NCBI GenBank assembly: GCA_963748105.1
Contig: CAVVHP010000006.1
Span: 1 to 64,000, forward strand
From: JAKAGZ01 sp963748105
GTDB lineage: Bacteria; Bacteroidota; Ignavibacteria; Ignavibacteriales; Ignavibacteriaceae
DNA length: 64,000 nucleotides
Reading direction: 5' to 3'
The position numbers and the translations under genes were made by a program. Shown here in pieces: positions 47,119-56,759 of the stretch. The notes below the pieces were generated by a model. The model was given only the letters and a program-made list of their open reading frames with translations, was not told where the DNA came from and made no database searches. Numbering within the stretch: position 1 is the stretch's first letter; every line of letters begins with the position of its first letter.

Positions 47119-48271
47119 TTGAAACAGACTCCTTATTAATCGCTTGTAAATCTGACTCTTTAGCGTTTTGAGCTCTCTGCAGGACTCTTATATAATCCAC
47201 AATAGCCCATCTTTCTTTGTTTGTGGTCTGCCTTGAATAAGAAGGCATGGCGTTTTGCCCGTTGGTAATAATATGATATATCATCCCGTCAGGGTAATTA
47301 ATAATTTTAGATGAATGCAGGGTTGGACCAGCGGGAAACTGACCTCTCAGCCTGCTGTTCCCATCCGCAAGATCTCCGTGACAGGGACTGCAAAATGTTA
47401 AAAATTTCTTTTGGCCCAGCTGCAGTAATTGTTTATTTGGAATCGTAGGATTTGAAAGAACTTCCGCCGGCATAGGCTGTCCCATAAAAGGATACGGCAT
47501 ATCGCTTCTTGCAACCGTACCTTCAACAGGCGGTCTCATTCCCTCGCCGTTTGCCCAGATATTACTCCCCTCCTGTGCAGTTAATTTATCCTGGTATTCC
47601 ATCCAGCCGAAAGGTGTTACATACATAAGTTTATTTAATGTAACATAGGTCATTCCACAGGTACCAATGGCAACAACAACCAGGAATAATAAAAACTTCG
47701 GTTCAAAAAGCCTGAACTTTTCAAACTCGGGATAATAAACATTTTCAATTTTATAGGCACCCAGACTCTTCAGGAATTCAGTAACCTTTGCTTTATCAAA
47801 TTGTTCATCCTCTGCCTCAATTACCAATCCATATTTCTCTCCCGAAACGGCTTTCATATATTCAGTATCGTGAAGCGGATGACTATTGGCAGGCAGTTTG
47901 AAAAATATTGCTATCATACCTACAACAGTAGAGATAGCGGCAAACAATACTGTCGTTTCAAACGTAATAGGAATAAAAGCCGGGGCCGATAAAAACGGCT
48001 TGCCTCCCACAACAATACTGTAACTTGAGGCGGTAGACCACCACATAAATAAGAAAATAAATGTTGCACCGAAGAGCCCGAAAAATAAAGTTACAAATCC
48101 AATCTTCGACTGCCCCATTCCCATAGCCCTGTCCATTCCGTGAAGCGGGTATGGTGTGTTAACATCATATTTTTTGTAACCTGCAGATGTAGTCTTTTTA
48201 GCAGCATTTATTATTTCATCGGGTTTGTTAAAAAGTGCGGCTATTGAATGTAATTTTTTATTTTTATCCAT
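47105..48271 (-). CDS. Fused alternative complex III subunits D (DUF3341) and E (cytochrome c)
   Basis: A 388-residue fusion. Residues about 1-180 are a DUF3341/ActD domain with two membrane helices (about 52-78 and 100-122). From about 220 comes another helix and then a monohaem cytochrome c domain (CSPCHG near 293, distal Met probably in NGQNAMPSY), matching ActE. In several described complexes these are separate genes. The start at 48271 is chosen for GGAGGAG 5 nt upstream; it overlaps the end of actC by 8 nt. Subunit E accepts electrons from the pentaheme ActA and passes them on. Confidence 0.88.
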   Translation of the reverse strand: MDKNKKLHSIAALFNKPDEIINAAKKTTSAGYKKYDVNTPYPLHGMDRAMGMGQSKIGFVTLFFGLFGATFIFLFMWWSTASSYSIVVGGKPFLSAPAFIPITFETTVLFAAISTVVGMIAIFFKLPANSHPLHDTEYMKAVSGEKYGLVIEAEDEQFDKAKVTEFLKSLGAYKIENVYYPEFEKFRLFEPKFLLFLVVVAIGTCGMTYVTLNKLMYVTPFGWMEYQDKLTAQEGSNIWANGEGMRPPVEGTVARSDMPYPFMGQPMPAEVLSNPTIPNKQLLQLGQKKFLTFCSPCHGDLADGNSRLRGQFPAGPTLHSSKIINYPDGMIYHIITNGQNAMPSYSRQTTNKERWAIVDYIRVLQRAQNAKESDLQAINKESVSNVQK

Positions 48272-49640
48272 TATTATCTCCTCCATGGTGCGATGGTTGG
48301 GCACCTTCAACAACCCCTTTAATTTCAGACATTGCAACTACAGGCAGAGTCTTGGAAAATAAAAGCACCAGGGTAAAAAACAATCCAAAACTTCCTATAA
48401 GTATTGAAAAATCAACCCACGTCGGTGTAAAGTAACCCCAGCTCGAAGGCAGGAAATCCCTGTGAAGAGATGAGGCAATAATTATAAATCTTTCAAACCA
48501 CATTCCCACGTTTACAAGAATAACAACAATAAACATAACGGGAATCGATCTCCTGAATTTCTTAAACCAGAATAATTGAGGAAACAGGGAGTTACAGCTA
48601 ACCATTATCCAGTAACCCCAGGCATACGGACCGAAGGCCCTGTTAATGGCTACAAACTGTTCTGTTGGAACACCGCTGTACCATGATATAAAAAATTCCA
48701 TCAGATAGGCATATCCAACCATAGAGCCTGTAAGAAGAATAATTTTATTCATTCTATCAAGGTGATCCATAGTGATCACGTCTTCAAGATCAAACACCTT
48801 CCTGATAAATATCAGCGCTGTAACCACCATTGCAAACCCTGAGAATATAGCACCGGCAACAAAGTATGGCGGAAATATTGTTGAATGCCATCCCGGCAGT
48901 ACGGCAACTGCAAAGTCAAAACTCACAACCGTATGTACCGATAGTACAAGCGGAGTTGCAAGGCCCGCCAAAATCATATAAACTTTTTCGTAATGTCTCC
49001 AGTGCCTGTTAGAGTGCCTCCAGCCCAGACTGAAAAACGAATAGACAAACTTTTTAGCTTTGGATACTGTTCTGTCCCTCAATGTGGCAAAATCAGGTAT
49101 TAATCCTACATACCAGAACATTAATGAGACTATAAAATAGGTTGAAACTGCAAAAACGTCCCAAACAAGGGGCGACATAAAATTCGGCCATAATCCATGC
49201 GAATTTGGATAAGGAATTAAATAACCTGCGAGCCAGGGACGACCTGTATGAATTATCGGAAAAATACCAGCGCAAATAACGGCAAAGATTGTCATCGCTT
49301 CAGCAAATCTAGCTATTCCTGTTCTCCATCTCTGTCTTAAAAGATAAAGAATAGCTGAAATCAGTGTGCCTGCATGTGCAATTCCCACCCAGAACACGAA
49401 GTTTGTGATACCCCAGCCCCAGGCAACCGGCTGATTATTTCCCCATTCACCAATTCCAAAATAAAATGTGAGTCCCACACCGAGTACACCGAGAAGCAGA
49501 AGACTAGTGGTGAATGCCAGTGCAATAAAATATTTATTACCGGGTTTGGTGTTCATGGGTTTTGCAATGGCGTTATCGAGATCCGCCATTGTAAGGTTAC
49601 CCTGAACAAGTGGTATTTCTTTACTATAATCTAAGCTCAC
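48264..49640 (-). CDS. actC: Alternative complex III subunit C (NrfD/PsrC-like)
   Basis: A 458-residue membrane subunit of the NrfD/PsrC type with about ten helices. It is the quinol-binding partner of the iron-sulfur protein ActB in alternative complex III. Start is GTG at 49640 overlapping the actB stop (TAGTG), preceded by GGAAG, so translation is coupled. Polar loops with RRSIPVMF and RDFLPSSWGYFTPTW are typical of this family. Confidence 0.93.
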   Translation of the reverse strand: MSLDYSKEIPLVQGNLTMADLDNAIAKPMNTKPGNKYFIALAFTTSLLLLGVLGVGLTFYFGIGEWGNNQPVAWGWGITNFVFWVGIAHAGTLISAILYLLRQRWRTGIARFAEAMTIFAVICAGIFPIIHTGRPWLAGYLIPYPNSHGLWPNFMSPLVWDVFAVSTYFIVSLMFWYVGLIPDFATLRDRTVSKAKKFVYSFFSLGWRHSNRHWRHYEKVYMILAGLATPLVLSVHTVVSFDFAVAVLPGWHSTIFPPYFVAGAIFSGFAMVVTALIFIRKVFDLEDVITMDHLDRMNKIILLTGSMVGYAYLMEFFISWYSGVPTEQFVAINRAFGPYAWGYWIMVSCNSLFPQLFWFKKFRRSIPVMFIVVILVNVGMWFERFIIIASSLHRDFLPSSWGYFTPTWVDFSILIGSFGLFFTLVLLFSKTLPVVAMSEIKGVVEGAQPSHHGGDNNG

Positions 49641-52600
49641 TACACTTCCTCCGAATGAGTATTTCTTAATTTAGCGAGATAGGTAACGTTAGGTTTAACG
49701 TTAAGCTGATCAAGTACGTAATAACCGAGTTCGTGATTTCTGTATTTATAAAATTCACCATTCTTGTCATTAATGTCGCCAAAATGGATTGCGTTTGTGC
49801 TACAGGCATCCTGACAGGCAGTATGTACATTAGCTCCTATTACTTTTCTGTTTTCACGTATTGCGTCTTCTCTTTCTGTAGCAATTCTTTGAATACAGAA
49901 TGTACATTTTTCCATCACTCCTCTTGATCGGACAGTTACTTCAGGATTATATACAAGATCAAGTAATTCATTCTGCTGGAATCCATCCCTGAAATGATCT
50001 CTGAAATTGAAGAAATTAAATCTTCTTACTTTATAAGGACAGTTATTTGAACAATATCTTGTACCTACACAACGGTTATAAACCATTTGATTTAAGCCGT
50101 CTTTGCTATGGGTTGTTGCAGCAACCGGACAAACATTTTCGCAAGGTGCATTATCGCAGTGCTGGCATAACATCGGCTGACTGCTTACTATTGGATCATC
50201 TTCCGAACCAGAATAATAGGCATCAATCCTCATCCATTGCATTTCTCTGCCAACCGCTACCTGATCTTTTCCTACAACCGGAATATTGTTTTCAGCAACA
50301 CAGGCCACAACGCATTCACTACAACCGGTACATTTATTAAGGTCAATAGACATACCCCATTTTACACCCTGGAACCAGTTTGGATGCGGCGGGTATATCT
50401 CATCTACTTTTTCTTCCTCGTGCATTTCAGAAACAAAGTGAGGATTCTTTAAATATTCTTTAACAGTTCCTTCTCTAAGTATATGCCTTTCACCAAAAAT
50501 ATTTTCATCGGGCGATTTAGCAAAAAGATGGTGCTCCTGTGCAGAAACTAATTTATAGGAACCACTTCCTTTTTTCACATCTGCTGTTGTGAAAAGCCAG
50601 GGTGAATTTACTGTACTTATTGACAACAAAACATTAGCGTTAAATCCTGTGCCTTCTCCTACTTTTCCAACTACAGTTCTTCCAAATCCGGATTCAATTG
50701 CAATTGTATTATCTGCGCAGCCAGGCTGAATGAGAACAGGAATTTCTAATTTTCTTTCACCAACTTTTACCGAAATGTAATCATTATTATCAACTCCCAG
50801 TTCCTTTGCTGTATTTTTCGAGATAGCAGCATAATTATCCCAGGTCATTTTGGTAACAGGGTGAGGTAATTCCTGAAGCCATCCATTATTCGCAAATCTT
50901 CCGTCACCCAATGTTGGACTTTCATTCAATAAAACTGCAAAACCGGCAAGCTTAGAAGAATATGAAACAAGATCAGATAATGCTGAATAATTAAAATTTC
51001 CAAATTTCTTTAGAGTATCTTTAGTTAGAACAACTCCATCGTGTAAAGCACCTAACCAGAATTCTCTGAAATTTAATTTTGAATTGAGAGAAGGATAAAT
51101 ATTTTTCTCCCAGTTATTCATTAAATATTTATGATAAACAGTTTCATCATATTTATTTTTTCCGCCGATCGAACCAGGTTAGTAAAACAGCTTCTTTCTG
51201 TCTTGTATTATAAATAGGAGCAATAACAGGCTGCTGCAGTGAATAAAACCCTGTCCTGTTTTTTGCATCACCCCACGATTCAAAGGCATGATTTATCGGC
51301 AATGTATAATTTCCTGCTGCCGAAGATTCATTTGCACTTTCGGTCAGTGAAATTACATTACCAACTTTTTTAAGTGCTTCAGAATAACCAAGGTCTTCGG
51401 GTAGTTGGAACACTGGATTAGAATCATAATGTATAACTGTTCCTATCTTTCCTGCATTCATATCAGCTACAAGATTTTCCCATTCATCTTTTCCGGCAAT
51501 TGGCTGCAGCTCAAATGCTGAAGAATCAGTCCTGTACATTCCGGTATTTCCAAGAATTTCATTAAGCAGATTTGTAACAACCTGAACTTCTTCAGGAAGA
51601 CTTCTTCCGGCAAAAACAATTGCTTTACCCTGGTTCAGGCTTAGATCATCAACTAAGTATTTTAACTTCTTTTCATTAAGTGAATAATTTTTTGCAAATG
51701 TCTCTATTGAATACCTGGAAAGATTAACCGGTATATTTCTTCCTAATCTTCTGCCAACTTCTTTTAGTAAAGACATTACAAATTCAAATTGAGCATCTGG
51801 CCTTAATTTCAGCCGGTAATCAGCATTCATTCCTGTCGTAGACATATTACCTTCAACTACATAAAGCCTGTTGAAGTTCTTTGCATTTTCAATATTTCTT
51901 CCTTCAGTATACAACCTGGAGTTTTCAACTTTATCTCCATCTGTTCCAAGAAAATCTCCTTCAAGAGATACTATGATTTTTGCTTCATTCCATTTAATTA
52001 ACGGATAGAAATCTGTGCCATAACATTTTTTCCAGGCTGAATTTCTAATATTATCATTAAATAGTTCGTAGGAATAAATTTTAGTGTTTTGATATTCAGC
52101 AGAAAAATCATCAAGTACTTTCTTTGCAGTTGGTGAAAGTATTTTCCCTGCAATAATGGCAATCTTTTGAGATGGGTTTGCATTAAGCGCACTAATAATT
52201 TCCTGATCTGCTTGCTGCCAGGTGGTTTTAAGAAATTCGCCACCACGTGATTTTTTCATCGGGTTTTGCAGCCTGTCAGGATCATATAAGTTCAGTACAC
52301 TGGCTTGAACTATAGCATTAATTTTCCCTTTGTTAACAGGATGATCGGGATTTCCATCTACTTTAACCGGTCTTCCCTCTCTGGTTTTAATCAGAATGCC
52401 GTGTGATTGAGAACCATAATTATAAGTTGAAGAATAATATTTCGGTTTTCCTACAACGGTATTTACCGGCATCTTGGTGTAAGGAATAATTTCTCCCTTA
52501 TCCCTGTAGTCTGAACAACCAGCGCCTGCAAGTGCTGCTGAGGCACCAACGAGTGCTAAAAATTTACGTCTGGAAAGTTTTGATAATTTAGAAGGATCGA

Positions 52601-52748
52601 ATTCTTCAGTTGCTCCGGGATGAAATTCCTCCTGGCTTTCAGCTACAACCTGCGAATCATTGTGCAATTCAGCAAAACTGCGCCAATAATTCGGATCCTG
52701 CTCCTTATTATTTTCTTCGTGATTTATTCCGTCCTTAACTTCAGACAT
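49640..52748 (-). pseudogene. actB: Alternative complex III subunit B, split by one extra A
   Basis: Two frames make one ActB. The first (52748-51153, about 531 residues) has a Tat-type leader (SRRKFLALVGASAALAGAGC) and a molybdopterin-oxidoreductase-like domain without cofactor ligands; it ends early at WFDRRKK. The second continues in the +1 frame through NKYDETVYHKYLMNNW and carries four cysteine groups (CTGCSECVVAC, CQHCDNAPCENVCP, CVGTRYCSNNCP, CTFCIQRI with ACQDAC) for one [3Fe-4S] and three [4Fe-4S] clusters. The break lies in a run of six A (T6 on the plus strand, 51156-51161). Removing one base gives 1035 residues, the normal length. Start ATG 52748 has AGGTGG 5 nt upstream. The gene sits in an otherwise intact operon, so error or slippage is likelier than loss. 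Confidence 0.88.
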
Positions 52749-52840
52749 TATTACCACCTATGTTTTTTCTGCTAACAGCGGAAGGATTTATTTTAATCCT
52801 GCTGTTTTTTGTATTTTCAATTTTATTGGAAACTTTTTTC

Positions 52841-52963
52841 TTAGCTAAATAATCTTAATGGAGATGATGTCAGCGCCACAAAGCCGGCAATACCAACACC
52901 AATGGACATGAAAAAATTCTTTCTTTTAATTTTTTTTTCAAGATTCAGATTCTTAAAATCCAT
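52841..52963 (-). CDS. Small single-helix membrane protein between actA and actB
   Basis: A 40-residue ORF with a basic amino end (LEKKIKRKNFF) and one hydrophobic helix (MSIGVGIAGFVALT). It starts at ATG 52963 with GGGAG 5 nt upstream; that ribosome site overlaps the actA stop region (11 nt gap), which suggests coupled translation. Ninety-two nt follow before actB. It could be a small structural subunit or an assembly helper of alternative complex III; some purified complexes contain extra single-helix subunits. A degenerate Tat-like leader is an alternative reading. Confidence 0.5.
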   Translation of the reverse strand: MDFKNLNLEKKIKRKNFFMSIGVGIAGFVALTSSPLRLFS

Positions 52964-52974
52964 ATTTGCTCCCA

Positions 52975-53547
52975 TTAACGGTGACAGGCCCAGCAATCTT
53001 CCGGCCCGTTTTTAATATTTTTTAAATAAGGTAGTTTTTCATGAGCATTCCTGTGACAATCCAGGCAGCTTCCCATTGTAAACGAATTCATCTGAGCAAT
53101 TCGATCCATCTGTCTCACATCTCCGTGACAGCTGGAGCAGTCAATACCAGCATTTACGTGCACGCTATGATTAAAATATGCAAAGTCCGGAACCCTGTGA
53201 ATTCTCTTCCAAGGTATTGCAATGCCCTCTTCGTAATATTTTGTAAGCTTTTTTATTTCGGGTCTGTCTTTTCGTGCGATCGTGTGGCAGTTCATGCATG
53301 TAGAAACCGCGGGTACCATAGCGTGTCTCGATTTTTCAACGCCGGTATGGCAATACTGGCAGTCAATTTTCATTTGTCCTGCATGCAATTTATGTGAAAA
53401 GTTTATTGGCTGAACAGGTGAATAGCCTACTCCGTCTCTTTCAGCACGAGAAGCAAAATATGTAAGTGTAAATGAAGCTAATATTACGAAAATGGTGATG
53501 GGTACTCGGACTCTTAAAACATAATCCAAATAAGATTTTTTCATCAT
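52975..53547 (-). CDS. actA: Alternative complex III subunit A, pentaheme cytochrome c
   Basis: A 190-residue periplasmic cytochrome with one N-terminal membrane helix (about 12-32) and five CxxCH haem sites: CQYCH, CMNCH, CSSCH, CLDCH and CWACH. Extra histidines (FSHKLHAGQ, FNHSVHVNAG) are suitable axial ligands. Five haems are the standard for ActA. It is the first gene of the respiratory operon and passes electrons from the ActB clusters toward ActE. Confidence 0.95.
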   Translation of the reverse strand: MMKKSYLDYVLRVRVPITIFVILASFTLTYFASRAERDGVGYSPVQPINFSHKLHAGQMKIDCQYCHTGVEKSRHAMVPAVSTCMNCHTIARKDRPEIKKLTKYYEEGIAIPWKRIHRVPDFAYFNHSVHVNAGIDCSSCHGDVRQMDRIAQMNSFTMGSCLDCHRNAHEKLPYLKNIKNGPEDCWACHR

Positions 53548-53916
53548 TTACCTTTAGAGTTACAATCGATATTTTTTAGTGATAATTCTTAAAGTAACAA
53601 AAAACTCTGAAAAGTTTACAGCTCTCTTATTATGAACCCGAAACTTAAAAGTATTTTATAAAATATTGTTACGAATAAAAAGATGCGGTTGATTAGGCTG
53701 AACCCGCAATTGGATGTTATTCAAGTTCAAAAAGTTGAATAAAATCTAAGTTATAAAATTATAAAATTAGGATATTAAAAAAAAGCATACATTTACAATT
53801 TTTTCCTAATTTTTGAACCAGAGAGTCAGCTTTCTTCTTTTTTTGCTCTCCAGTAATTCTGTATTCTCTATTTTATCAAATCAGAGAATAATTACAAATG
53901 GAAATATAATCGCAAT
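53548..53916. other. Intergenic region upstream of the respiratory operon
   Basis: About 370 AT-rich bases with no gene. It must hold the promoter of the actA operon (minus strand) and the end of the glcF transcript. A weak ATTCTCT/AGAGAAT inverted repeat occurs near 53857-53890, without a T-tract. I could not find a convincing TTTG/TAnnTTTG or -35/-10 pair. Confidence 0.5.
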
Positions 53917-55218
53917 TTAACCGCCCATCGCTCTCTTCAATACTGAAACAGGATGCAAAACCTCTAATTGAGTGTTAAATTTTTCAGCACCTGCTGTAAT
54001 TTGTAAAATACATCCGGGATTCCCCGTTATTACTGTATTAGTTTGTGTGCGGGCAATATTAGCAATTTTATCCTCAAGAATTTTCATCGAATCATCGTAT
54101 CGTATCACATTATATATTCCGGCGCTTCCGCAGCACCTGGTTGACTCTTCGAGCTCTATTATTTCCAAACCGGGAATTGATGATAATAGTTCCCTTGGCT
54201 CGTTAAAAATTTTCTGACTGTGTACTAAATGACAGGCATCGTGATATGTCGCCTGTAAATTAATATTTTTAAACTCCGACAACGGTTTTTTATCAAACAG
54301 AAATTCGGTTACATCTCTAACCTTAGAGGAAAAGATTTGAGCGCGTTGACTATAATTACAGTCATCCTTTAATAAATCACCGTATTCTTTCATAAAGGCA
54401 CCGCAGCCTGCTGAGTTTGAGACAAGAAATTCGTAATCTTCATTCTCAAATATTTCGATATTTTTTATCGCCAGTTCTTTTGCTTTTTTAATCTCACCAT
54501 TATGTGCATGAAGAGAACCGCAGCATACCTGGTCCCCCGGTGTGAATATTTTACAACCGTAACCTTTCAGCACTGTCAGAGTATCTATGTTTATTCCCGC
54601 AAACGCCGTATCCATGATACAACCAGTGTGAAATGCGGTACTGTATTTCACCTCCCCGCCGGGCAAAGTAATTTTTTCTATCTCATCACTGCTGAATTTA
54701 ACCGATATTTCAGGAGAAAGTTTTAAAATACCGGCAAGCCTCTTTGAAAAAAGTTTTAATATCCCGGATTCTTCAAAAATATACCTGAAATAACTCTGTT
54801 GATAAATCCTTAATATCTTTGAATATAAATGTAATCGATTCGGCTCAGCCAAAACTTTATTAAGAATTAACCTTTTGAATTTTTCAGCAAATGAAAAGCC
54901 TGAATTATTTTCAGTTATTATTACGCGGGCGGACTCGACAAGTTTTCCATACTTCACCCCGGCTGGACATGCAGTTTCACACGCCTGGCAATCGAGACAG
55001 AAATTCATCTCGTCAATAAATAATTCCGAAACGCCTCCCATTCCTTCCGCAACATTTCGAATCATTTTTATTCTTCCACGCGGGGAGGATCGCTCCAGTT
55101 TTGTAAGATCGTATGTCGGGCAGACAGCGAGACACAAACCGCAATGAATGCACTGCGATAATATATCATCCGCCGGCAGATATTCCTGAAGATTTGTAAT
55201 AGAGAAAGAATTTGACAT
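53917..55218 (-). CDS. Glycolate oxidase iron-sulfur subunit / (Fe-S) oxidoreductase (GlcF-like)
   Basis: A 433-residue cytoplasmic iron-sulfur protein. Two [4Fe-4S] sites are at the amino end (CIHCGLCLAVCP and CLDCQACETACP) and two cysteine-rich CCG domains follow (CCGSLHAHNGE, CCGSAGIYNV), as in GlcF, LldE and HdrD. It transfers electrons from the FAD subunit encoded 6 nt upstream toward the quinone pool. The substrate is a 2-hydroxy acid, most likely glycolate or D-lactate; sequence alone does not decide. Confidence 0.88.
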   Translation of the reverse strand: MSNSFSITNLQEYLPADDILSQCIHCGLCLAVCPTYDLTKLERSSPRGRIKMIRNVAEGMGGVSELFIDEMNFCLDCQACETACPAGVKYGKLVESARVIITENNSGFSFAEKFKRLILNKVLAEPNRLHLYSKILRIYQQSYFRYIFEESGILKLFSKRLAGILKLSPEISVKFSSDEIEKITLPGGEVKYSTAFHTGCIMDTAFAGINIDTLTVLKGYGCKIFTPGDQVCCGSLHAHNGEIKKAKELAIKNIEIFENEDYEFLVSNSAGCGAFMKEYGDLLKDDCNYSQRAQIFSSKVRDVTEFLFDKKPLSEFKNINLQATYHDACHLVHSQKIFNEPRELLSSIPGLEIIELEESTRCCGSAGIYNVIRYDDSMKILEDKIANIARTQTNTVITGNPGCILQITAGAEKFNTQLEVLHPVSVLKRAMGG

Positions 55219-55224
55219 TAATTA

Positions 55225-56661
55225 TTATTTAAAAGATTTAATCTGAGATTTAGAAAAAGGCAAAGTACCTTCGCAGCGTGGTGCCATTGTAAATATTTTA
55301 CCAGGGTTAAGAATATTATTTTCATCAATTACTGATTTTATTTTTTTCATCATATCAACACCCGGAATCCCGGCAACTTTTTCCAGAAAATGTTTTTTAG
55401 CAAGACCGGTCCCATGTTCGCCAGTAATTGTTCCGCCTAATTTGATAGCCTCGTTAAAAATAAAATCAAAAGCCTTGTGCGCCCTTTCAATCTCGGCTTT
55501 ATCTCTTTCATCGGTAAGACAGGTCGGATGAAGATTACCGTCCCCTGCGTGTCCGAAATTTCCAAATACAACATCGTATTTTTTACCGGCCTCGGTTACT
55601 TTTTCTATCATAACCGGCAATTCACTCCTGGGTACTGTCGCATCTTCCAGTATTGTGGTAGGCCTTCTTCTTGCAAGCGCACTGAAAGCGCTTCTTCGTG
55701 CAGCTTTCAGGTTTAACGCTTCGCCTGCATTTGCCGCAGTTCTTACTGCTGTGGCGTTATTTCTCTTAAGTATATTTATGATAGTTTCCCCGTCTTCCCT
55801 GACAATGCTTCCTCTGCCGTCCACTTCAATCAATAATATTGCTTCGCTGTTTCTCGGCAGTCCGATCTTTGTATAATCTTCAACACAATTAATTGTTGTG
55901 TGGTCCAGGAATTCCATCATCGAGGGAGTGATGTGAGAAGCTATTATTTCTGATACGGCTTTTGCGCTGGAATTTAGTTTATCGAAATAGGCCAGCATTG
56001 TAACTGATTCAGTCGGTTTTGGAATGAGTTTTAAAATGATTTTAGTAATAATTCCAAGAGTACCTTCGCTCCCGACAACGAAATCCCTGAGATTGTATCC
56101 CGCTGTATCCTTTACATTTTTGCCGCCGGTAATTAGTATATCTCCATTAGGTAAAATCATCTCAGTGCCGAGCACATAATTTTTCGTGACACCGTATTTC
56201 AGTCCCCTCAATCCACCGGCATTATTAGCCACATTTCCTCCGATTGTGCAGACGCTGCTGCTTCCTGGGTCAGGCGGATAAAAGAGCCCAATCTTTTCAA
56301 CTTCCTTTTGAATCTTTTCTGTTATTACTCCCGGTTGAACAGTCGCGGTCAGATTACCGGCATCAATTTCGAGAATTTTATTCCATTTTGTCATTACAAT
56401 TACTATGGAGTTTTCAACCGGAACTGAGCCTCCACTTAAGCCAGTACCTGCACCACGGGGAACGATATTGAATTGTTCATTATTTGCGAGTTTTAACAGG
56501 TTTGATATTTGTTCTTCACTCTCGGGGAAAACAACAGCTTCAGGAAGTTGTTGATATTCGGGAGTGGCATCAAAAGAATAACAAAGGCGGTCCTCATCGG
56601 AATCGAGAAAATTATTTTTCCCGACAATTTGCCTTATTCTTTCTTTTAAGGATTTGTTCAT
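55225..56661 (-). CDS. FAD-linked 2-hydroxyacid dehydrogenase (GlcD / D-lactate dehydrogenase type)
   Basis: A 478-residue flavoprotein. The FAD-binding PCMH domain has PRGAGTGLSGGSVP and GGNVANNAGGLRGLKYG, and the C-terminal FAD-oxidase domain has FGHAGDGNLHPT and GEHGTGLAKK with the substrate-side histidines. The ATG at 56661 is preferred to an upstream TTG (56667). It pairs with the iron-sulfur gene 6 nt downstream and would feed electrons from glycolate or D-lactate into the quinol pool used by the alternative complex III upstream of it on the map. Confidence 0.9.
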   Translation of the reverse strand: MNKSLKERIRQIVGKNNFLDSDEDRLCYSFDATPEYQQLPEAVVFPESEEQISNLLKLANNEQFNIVPRGAGTGLSGGSVPVENSIVIVMTKWNKILEIDAGNLTATVQPGVITEKIQKEVEKIGLFYPPDPGSSSVCTIGGNVANNAGGLRGLKYGVTKNYVLGTEMILPNGDILITGGKNVKDTAGYNLRDFVVGSEGTLGIITKIILKLIPKPTESVTMLAYFDKLNSSAKAVSEIIASHITPSMMEFLDHTTINCVEDYTKIGLPRNSEAILLIEVDGRGSIVREDGETIINILKRNNATAVRTAANAGEALNLKAARRSAFSALARRRPTTILEDATVPRSELPVMIEKVTEAGKKYDVVFGNFGHAGDGNLHPTCLTDERDKAEIERAHKAFDFIFNEAIKLGGTITGEHGTGLAKKHFLEKVAGIPGVDMMKKIKSVIDENNILNPGKIFTMAPRCEGTLPFSKSQIKSFK

Positions 56662-56713
56662 TAACAAAAATGAGATAATAGATATGAACTAAGTTACCAT
56701 TCTTTTTAAAATT

Positions 56714-56744
56714 AAAAAGCGGGAAATAATTTTATCTCCCGCTT
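56714..56744 (-). terminator. Rho-independent terminator after ctpA
   Basis: On the minus strand AAGCGGGA pairs perfectly with TCCCGCTT (56737-56744 with 56717-56724) around a 12-nt AT-rich loop and is followed by TTTAATTTT. It starts 15 nt after the ctpA stop codon and separates ctpA from glcD. Confidence 0.85.
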
Positions 56745-56759
56745 AATAATTTAATCGGA

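Noticed and set aside
49640..52748. Reading the split actB genes as a polysulfide or formate-type molybdenum oxidoreductase plus separate ferredoxin subunit
   Set aside because: The first half lacks molybdopterin and cluster ligands, the flanking genes are the full actA-C-D/E-F set, and both halves join into one ActB when one base is removed.
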